The notes under the pieces: model-generated | Database searches by the model: none | What the model was told of the DNA's origin: nothing | What the model saw: the letters and a program-made list of their open reading frames with translations, nothing else | In this document: one piece after another, positions 59,120 through 64,000 of the stretch | How the letters are laid out: each line of letters opens with the position of its first letter | Numbering within the stretch: position 1 is the first letter of the stretch | Source: WRIS01 sp964345475 | Lineage (GTDB): Bacteria > Actinomycetota > Coriobacteriia > Coriobacteriales > Eggerthellaceae | Assembly (NCBI GenBank): GCA_964345475.1 | Contig: CAYFQW010000006.1 | Coordinates: 1 to 64,000 of the forward strand | Direction of reading: 5' to 3' | DNA: 64,000 nucleotides | Translations under genes and position numbers: made by a program

Positions 59120-59227
59120 AATACACACAAAGAACCGTCCAACTGTCCTGTCAGTCTTTCTCAAACTTGATCTGATAGAATGCATCAAATACAAGACGTC
59201 GCAGGGCGATATACGTGAGGAACTGCT

Positions 59228-60526
59228 ATGGAGCTTACACAAAAAACACGAGGAGACCTGAAGCTTGAGCTCAAGGTAAAGGCACGCGCGGAAGAGGTCG
59301 ACCGGGCCTTCTCTGACGCTGAAGCTATGTTTGCCCAACAGATGGGGCTTGCACCCCTCGAAGGCAAGAGCATTGCCCGGCTTGCAGAAGACAGCCTTAA
59401 TATTGCGAACCTCGATACGGTCCTAGCTCCTTCTGTGCTTGAGTTACTTATTACTCGTGCAATAGATCAGGCAAATTTGAACCCTGCCTTTCTTCCGCAG
59501 CTCAACTCATCTGACGGGCTTGCAAGGGGCGCAGATTTCTCCTTTTCCTTCGAATTGTCGCTCAAGCCAGACTACGAGCTAAGCTCATATGGACCAGTAG
59601 CTATTAGTGTGCCTCCTCTTTTGCTCGATGAATGTGAAGTTGATGCAGAAATTGCTCAAATTGCCGACTCGTATGCCAGCTTTATTCCCGATGATCCTCG
59701 CCCAGTAGGGGAAGGAGATTGCTTTTCTGTTAGCCTGGCCTGTTCAGAGAATGGCAAGGAGATTCCCCATCTGAATTTTGAAGAGCGCACGTATATCATG
59801 GGTATGGGTCTCATGCCAGCAAATTTCGACGACAATCTCTTAGGCATGCATGTAGGAGAAACGAAAAGCTTCAACTTTTCTCTCCCAGCCCCTGCAGGTC
59901 AAGAAGAGCAGCTTGTTGATTGTAGGGTTACTATTAACGAGATGCAAAAGAAGGTCATCCCCGCCATTACCGATACGTGGCTGAGTCAACATATGCCCTC
60001 ATATGTTCATGTGGATGCACTTAAAGATGCAATTCGCGAAAGTCTGAACGCTGCGAAAAAGGTCGAGCATGATAATCTGATTCGCCAAAGAGCAACGGCA
60101 GAGCTTTCTACGCGTTTTGAAGGAAAGATAGAAGATGAGGTCTACGAGGCAACGAGAGACTCTTTTCTTATGAATCTACAGGCGCAAGTCGCACAGCAGG
60201 GCATGGACTTCGATCAATTTATGGCTCAAAGCGGAGGAGAGCAGCAATTTAGCATGATGCTTATGATGCAAGTAAGGCAGAGTCTGGTGGAGGGTTATGC
60301 ACTTGATGCCCTCTATCGTCATGAGCAGATGGAGCTTGAAGAAGAAGACATATATGACGCGTGCCGTGAAATAAATCCTCAGGATCCGCGCTCAGTGAGA
60401 GAACAGATGGAACATGCTGGCTACGGCTATGCTTTGCGCGAAAGTGCCCAGCGTTACAAGGCGGGTCAGTGGCTTGTAGACCACGCGGAAATAACAATTG
60501 ACGGACAGACAAGTAAAGGAGTGTAA
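59228..60526 (+). CDS. tig: Trigger factor-like chaperone
   Basis: A 432-residue protein in the trigger-factor layout. The N-terminal ribosome-binding part is divergent (LGLAP-type GLAPLEGKSIARL in place of the clear GFRxGKxP signature). A PPIase-type middle (VGEGDCFSVSL, then GMGLMPANFDDNLLGMHVGETKSF; about 155-240) and a long helical C-terminal arm follow. It would bind nascent chains at L23, whose gene is just upstream. The divergent ribosome-docking loop is worth noting. The next gene starts two bases after its stop. Confidence 0.8.
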   Translation: MELTQKTRGDLKLELKVKARAEEVDRAFSDAEAMFAQQMGLAPLEGKSIARLAEDSLNIANLDTVLAPSVLELLITRAIDQANLNPAFLPQLNSSDGLARGADFSFSFELSLKPDYELSSYGPVAISVPPLLLDECEVDAEIAQIADSYASFIPDDPRPVGEGDCFSVSLACSENGKEIPHLNFEERTYIMGMGLMPANFDDNLLGMHVGETKSFNFSLPAPAGQEEQLVDCRVTINEMQKKVIPAITDTWLSQHMPSYVHVDALKDAIRESLNAAKKVEHDNLIRQRATAELSTRFEGKIEDEVYEATRDSFLMNLQAQVAQQGMDFDQFMAQSGGEQQFSMMLMMQVRQSLVEGYALDALYRHEQMELEEEDIYDACREINPQDPRSVREQMEHAGYGYALRESAQRYKAGQWLVDHAEITIDGQTSKGV

Positions 60527-60527
60527 C

Positions 60528-61103
60528 ATGCCCGCACAAGATTTAGGAACAAAAATAAGCACCCTGCGCACCTCCCTCGGCCTTACACAATCAGAGCTCG
60601 CCGAGCGCTGTTCGTGCGAGACTACCCTCATTGAGGAGCTAGAAAGCGGTAAGGTAGCACCTTCTCTCGCCCCTCTCATTAAGATAACTCGTGCCTTAGG
60701 GGTCCGTTTGGGAACCTTAATGGACGATGACGATGCCATCGGCCCTGTTCACATGAAGGCAGACGAAATTGTCGAAGGAACGAGGATGCACGATCTCGAG
60801 ACATTTTCCGATGCAGGCGCCCTACACTTCTTCAGCTTAGCTGAAGGGCGCACCTCACGGCATATGGATCCGTTTATGATTACAATATCCCCTTCAGGAG
60901 AAAGCGACCACGAGCTCTCCCAACATGAAGGCGAAGAGTTCCTGTATGCCATTGAGGGCTGTATAGAGATTGAGTACGGCAAAAAGACGTACGTCCTTCG
61001 CCCTGGTGAAAGTATTTATTACGACTCTATCGTTCCTCATCAAGTTCGTGCCTACGAGGGGCAATCTGCAAAGTTCCTCGCAGTAGTGTATACGCCTTTA
61101 TAG
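60528..61103 (+). CDS. XRE regulator with C-terminal cupin domain
   Basis: A 191-residue regulator. Residues about 8-65 are an HTH_3 (LRTSLGLTQSELAERCSCE, then ELESGKVAPSL), and 115-190 a cupin_2 sensor (HEGEEFLYAIEGCIEIEYG; LRPGESIYYDSIVPHQV). ATG 60528 follows AAAGGAG. Its partner is the acyl-CoA synthetase gene 83 bases downstream, a common pairing in which the cupin senses a small metabolite linked to the ligase. Confidence 0.88.
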   Translation: MPAQDLGTKISTLRTSLGLTQSELAERCSCETTLIEELESGKVAPSLAPLIKITRALGVRLGTLMDDDDAIGPVHMKADEIVEGTRMHDLETFSDAGALHFFSLAEGRTSRHMDPFMITISPSGESDHELSQHEGEEFLYAIEGCIEIEYGKKTYVLRPGESIYYDSIVPHQVRAYEGQSAKFLAVVYTPL

Positions 61104-61186
61104 ACGATGGCAGACATGTTGTTTGCCCATGAGTGAGACCTTCACTGGAACATAGTGTAAGAAATCAAGATAAAAGGATCCTCATT

Positions 61187-62920
61187 ATGAGTAGAGAGAA
61201 TACTGAATTTAATACGGCTAAAGCGGGTTCCACAGGAGCCGATGAATATCGGGGTGAGCCGGGTTCGCCTGATTATATCCTGCACTCCGAATTAACTATA
61301 GGCAAGTATTTTAAGGATCAAGTAGCCATCGATCCCGATCATGAGTTTGTAGTGTATCCCGACCGGTCGTTGCGTTGGTCGTATAAAGATTTTGATGAGC
61401 GTACCGACAACTTGGCCAAGGGACTTTTATCGATAGGCCTTGAACCTGGCGATCATTTGGGCGTTTGGGCACGCAATATTCCCGACTGGCTTACATTCAT
61501 GTATGCCACTGCAAAAATCGGTGTTGTCATGGTTACGGTCAACCCTGTTTATAAGGGACATGAGCTGGCATACGTTTTGAAGCAGTCTGATATGAAGGCC
61601 TTATGTATCATAGACGCCTACCGCGACGTTGATTACATAAAAATTATCAGGGATCTTATTCCTGAATCTTTGACTCATCAACGCGGGCACCTCGAGTCTG
61701 AAGAATTTCCGATGTTCAAGACGCTGATATACATGGGTCCAGAAAAGCATCGTGGGTTTTACAGCGTGCCTGAAATCCTTTTACTCGGCGATCATATGCC
61801 CGACACGGTTTTGGAAGAAGCCCAACAAAAATTCGATAACAACAGCGTGGTCATGATGCAATACACTTCAGGTACTACGGGATATCCCAAGGGTGTCATG
61901 TTGACTCACCGCAACATTCTCAACAATGGCTTTTATATTGGGGAAGGACAAGCTCTCGGGCCGGAAGATAGAATTTGCCTCCCCGTACCCTTCTTCCATT
62001 GTTTCGGCTGCGTACTCGGGGTCATGGCGGCTCTTACGCATCGATCCACGATGATCATCGTGGAGAATTTTGATGCGGGACTCGTCTTGCAGGCGGTGCA
62101 TAAAGAACGAGCGACATCGCTCTATGGTGTCCCGACGATGTTTATAGCAGAGCTCAATCATCCCGACTTCGATGCTTTTGATCTGACGAGCTTACGTACG
62201 GGAATCATGGCAGGCAGCCCCTGTCCCCCCGAGACGATGCGCGAGGTTATAGAGCGCATGCATGCAAGTGAGCTTACTATTTGTTACGGTTTGACCGAGT
62301 GCAGCCCTGTGTTCACGCAAACGACGATCCACGATGATCTCGAGCACAAATGCGAGACGATCGGACGGAAGCACGATCCGGTACTCGTAAAAATAAAAGA
62401 TCCTGAAACAGGAGAGCTATGCGAGGTTGGGCAAGCCGGTGAGCTTTGCTGTAAGGGCTACAATGTTATGAAGGGCTACTACAAGATGCCCAAGGAAACC
62501 GCCCAGGCCATCGATGAAGACGGTTATTTGCACTCTGGAGATCTCGGTATTGTTGATGAGGATGGCTATTATCGCATTATCGGGCGTGTGAAGGATATGA
62601 TCATCCGTGGCGGCGAGAACATCTACCCGCTTGAAATAGAAAACTTCTATCTTGCTATGCCGGGCGTGCTCGATGTTCAGGTAGTAGGAATACCTGATGA
62701 GCGGCTAGGAGAAATAGTAGGAGCGTTTATCCGTAAGCGGCCCGGATACGAGGATTTAAGCGAAGAAGAGGTGCGCCAGTACGGCATAGAGCGGATGGCA
62801 CGGTACAAAGTACCAAAGCACGTCTTTTTTGTAGAGGATTTCCCCATGACCCCTTCTATGAAGATTCAGAAATATAGGCTGCGGGAGATGGCGGCAGAAG
62901 CTTTAGGCATAGATAGGTAA
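61187..62920 (+). CDS. AMP-forming acyl-CoA synthetase
   Basis: A 577-residue ANL-family ligase that activates a carboxylic acid with ATP and CoA. The AMP-binding loop is YTSGTTGYPKGVML (about 225-238), then YGLTECSPVF, SGDLGIVDEDGYYRIIGRVKDMIIRGGENIYP and the C-terminal catalytic Lys in SMKIQKYRLREM. The sequence is FadD/medium-to-long-chain type in overall look, but the substrate is not fixed by sequence. ATG 61187 with AAAGGA is preferred to GTG 61133. Confidence 0.9.
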   Translation: MSRENTEFNTAKAGSTGADEYRGEPGSPDYILHSELTIGKYFKDQVAIDPDHEFVVYPDRSLRWSYKDFDERTDNLAKGLLSIGLEPGDHLGVWARNIPDWLTFMYATAKIGVVMVTVNPVYKGHELAYVLKQSDMKALCIIDAYRDVDYIKIIRDLIPESLTHQRGHLESEEFPMFKTLIYMGPEKHRGFYSVPEILLLGDHMPDTVLEEAQQKFDNNSVVMMQYTSGTTGYPKGVMLTHRNILNNGFYIGEGQALGPEDRICLPVPFFHCFGCVLGVMAALTHRSTMIIVENFDAGLVLQAVHKERATSLYGVPTMFIAELNHPDFDAFDLTSLRTGIMAGSPCPPETMREVIERMHASELTICYGLTECSPVFTQTTIHDDLEHKCETIGRKHDPVLVKIKDPETGELCEVGQAGELCCKGYNVMKGYYKMPKETAQAIDEDGYLHSGDLGIVDEDGYYRIIGRVKDMIIRGGENIYPLEIENFYLAMPGVLDVQVVGIPDERLGEIVGAFIRKRPGYEDLSEEEVRQYGIERMARYKVPKHVFFVEDFPMTPSMKIQKYRLREMAAEALGIDR

Positions 62921-63120
62921 GACAAACACTGTGGCACGTGTTACACGGAGTTCTATGGGGTGGACCGCTTCGAAGCTTCGTGGCATGTGTCATTATACAG
63001 ATGTACGACATGTGTACCTCGAGACTCGTGTTGCATGCCACTACGAACCCTGCGGCGTCTGCTATCGTAAGGTTCGACGGTATGTGCCACGATATATATT
63101 CAGAAAAGGATCTGCTCTTA
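62921..63120. other. Leader of the DUF368 gene with nested inverted repeats
   Basis: GTGGCAC (62931-62937) pairs with GTGCCAC (63084-63090) and, inside it, GTGGCATG (62980-62987) with CATGCCAC (63034-63041). CGAAGCTTCG (62971-62980) is a further palindrome. This could be a structured leader. No known riboswitch is recognised. Confidence 0.4.
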
Positions 63121-63963
63121 ATGAAGAAAAGCAACGTAATTGATTGGATTATCCGGCTAGTGAAGGGGGCCTTTGTAGGCACGGGTTTTATTTTGCCAGG
63201 AGTAAGCGGCGGCGCTCTGGCTGCAATTTTCGGCCTTTACGAGAAAATAATCACCTTTATAGCCCACATCACAAAGGACTTTAAGGAGAATTTCTTTTTC
63301 TTCCTCCCCGTAGGAATTGGGATGCTGGTAAGTATTATCCTGCTCGCACATCCCTTAAGTTATTTTTTGGAAAACCATCTTGCGCCCACCATGTGGTTTT
63401 TTGTCGGCGCTATTGCAGGCATTATCCCTTCCTTATGGAAGCAGGCAGGTAGGGAGGGGAGGTCTTCCCGGCATTACGTCATTGCGGTATTCGCTTTTAT
63501 TCTTGCCTTCCTCTTTTTAAAATTCGGTGTGCAGGCCCTCGGGGGGGACGTGCCTCAGAATTTTGGTACCTGGGTTATGGCAGGTGCGCTTATAGCGCTC
63601 GGCGTGCTTCTACCTGGCTTAAGCCCCTCAAATCTTTTACTCTATATGGGCATGTATGCGGCTATGGTCGATGCTTTTAAATCTCTCGATATGGTTATTT
63701 TGATTCCCCTCGTCCTTGGCCTCCTCGCCTGTCTTCTCATATTCTCTAAATTGGTCGATAAGCTTTTTGAGAAAACATACGCAGGACTCTACCATGTAAT
63801 CATGGGAGTCGTGCTAGCCTCCACCGTACTTATTATCCCGCTTGATTTTAACTATCTCAGCTTGGGAGGTCTTCTTTGCCTGGGCACCTGCTTGGCAGGA
63901 ACGGCGCTCGGTTGGTGGATGAGCAGACTCGAAGACCAGTACAAGCCAAGCGAGGACGAGTAG
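63121..63963 (+). CDS. DUF368 membrane protein (PopT-type polyprenyl-phosphate transporter)
   Basis: A 280-residue membrane protein with about eight helices. The family signature GFILPGVSGGALAAIFGLYE lies near the N-terminus and its inverted partner LPGLSPSNLLLYMGMY near 155-175, as in DUF368/PopT proteins that return undecaprenyl phosphate across the membrane. ATG 63121 with AAAAGGA upstream is chosen over 62938. uppP, which makes the same carrier lipid available, is in the same window but 14 kb away. Confidence 0.88.
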   Translation: MKKSNVIDWIIRLVKGAFVGTGFILPGVSGGALAAIFGLYEKIITFIAHITKDFKENFFFFLPVGIGMLVSIILLAHPLSYFLENHLAPTMWFFVGAIAGIIPSLWKQAGREGRSSRHYVIAVFAFILAFLFLKFGVQALGGDVPQNFGTWVMAGALIALGVLLPGLSPSNLLLYMGMYAAMVDAFKSLDMVILIPLVLGLLACLLIFSKLVDKLFEKTYAGLYHVIMGVVLASTVLIIPLDFNYLSLGGLLCLGTCLAGTALGWWMSRLEDQYKPSEDE

Positions 63964-64000
63964 ACGTAAAAGCAACAGATAGCTAGATATTCTTGACGTT

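Overview
The window joins two kinds of DNA. Bases 1 to about 35160 are a GC-rich temperate-phage genome (integrase, repressors, replication, packaging, head, tail tip, lysis). Bases from about 35150 to the end are lower-GC bacterial chromosome. The host looks like an Eggerthellales/Coriobacteriia actinobacterium. The grounds are a Tat-exported fumarate-reductase-like flavoprotein lipoprotein divergent from a 12-TM membrane protein with a LuxR-type C-terminus (a pairing typical of that group), plus the house-keeping protein sequences. The species cannot be named from the sequence alone.

The prophage appears to sit in the 3' end of guaA. The first 12 bases of the window repeat the last codons of guaA (35152-35163), and paired integrase arm-type repeats (TGGACAAAT) lie just inside each end. 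Order: integrase and two related HTH repressors (leftward, 197-2621); excisionase-like and HTH proteins; CHC2/Toprim primase and RepA-like ATPase (3481-5819); terminase, portal (6541-10545); a 12.7-kb cargo block (10551-23008); scaffold, capsid, connectors (23234-25876); Dit, tail-associated protein, collagen-like fibre and BspA-like LRR protein (25873-30960); a PD-(D/E)XK nuclease-like gene; holin and endolysin (32342-34434). No tail-tube or tape-measure gene is visible between connectors and Dit.

The cargo block interrupts the head operon and is the most interesting part. It holds a cytosine methyltransferase with an HNH nuclease reading left. Divergently, an XRE regulator leads an operon of an HD-like protein, a RecQ-type helicase fused to an N-terminal DUF559-like nuclease, a coiled-coil membrane-anchored protein, a ComF-like phosphoribosyltransferase and a SLOG (DprA/LOG-like) protein, followed by an LRV protein and a frameshifted ankyrin gene. 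I do not recognise this combination as a named defence system. Helicase, ComF-like PRTase and SLOG protein echo the competence partners ComFA, ComFC and DprA.

The chromosomal part carries guaA with a degenerate glutaminase domain; a divergent Elp3-like / Trm9-like pair (possible wobble-uridine modification); the fumarate-reductase/LuxR pair; nhaA; an osmoprotectant/ergothioneine-type ABC transporter; uppP; chorismate mutase and DAHP synthase; pcrA; a CBS-type inorganic pyrophosphatase; rpsL-rpsG-fusA-rpsJ-rplC-rplD-rplW ending in a terminator where rplB would be expected; trigger factor; a cupin regulator with an acyl-CoA synthetase; and a DUF368 (PopT-type) transporter. No tRNA, rRNA or CRISPR array was seen.
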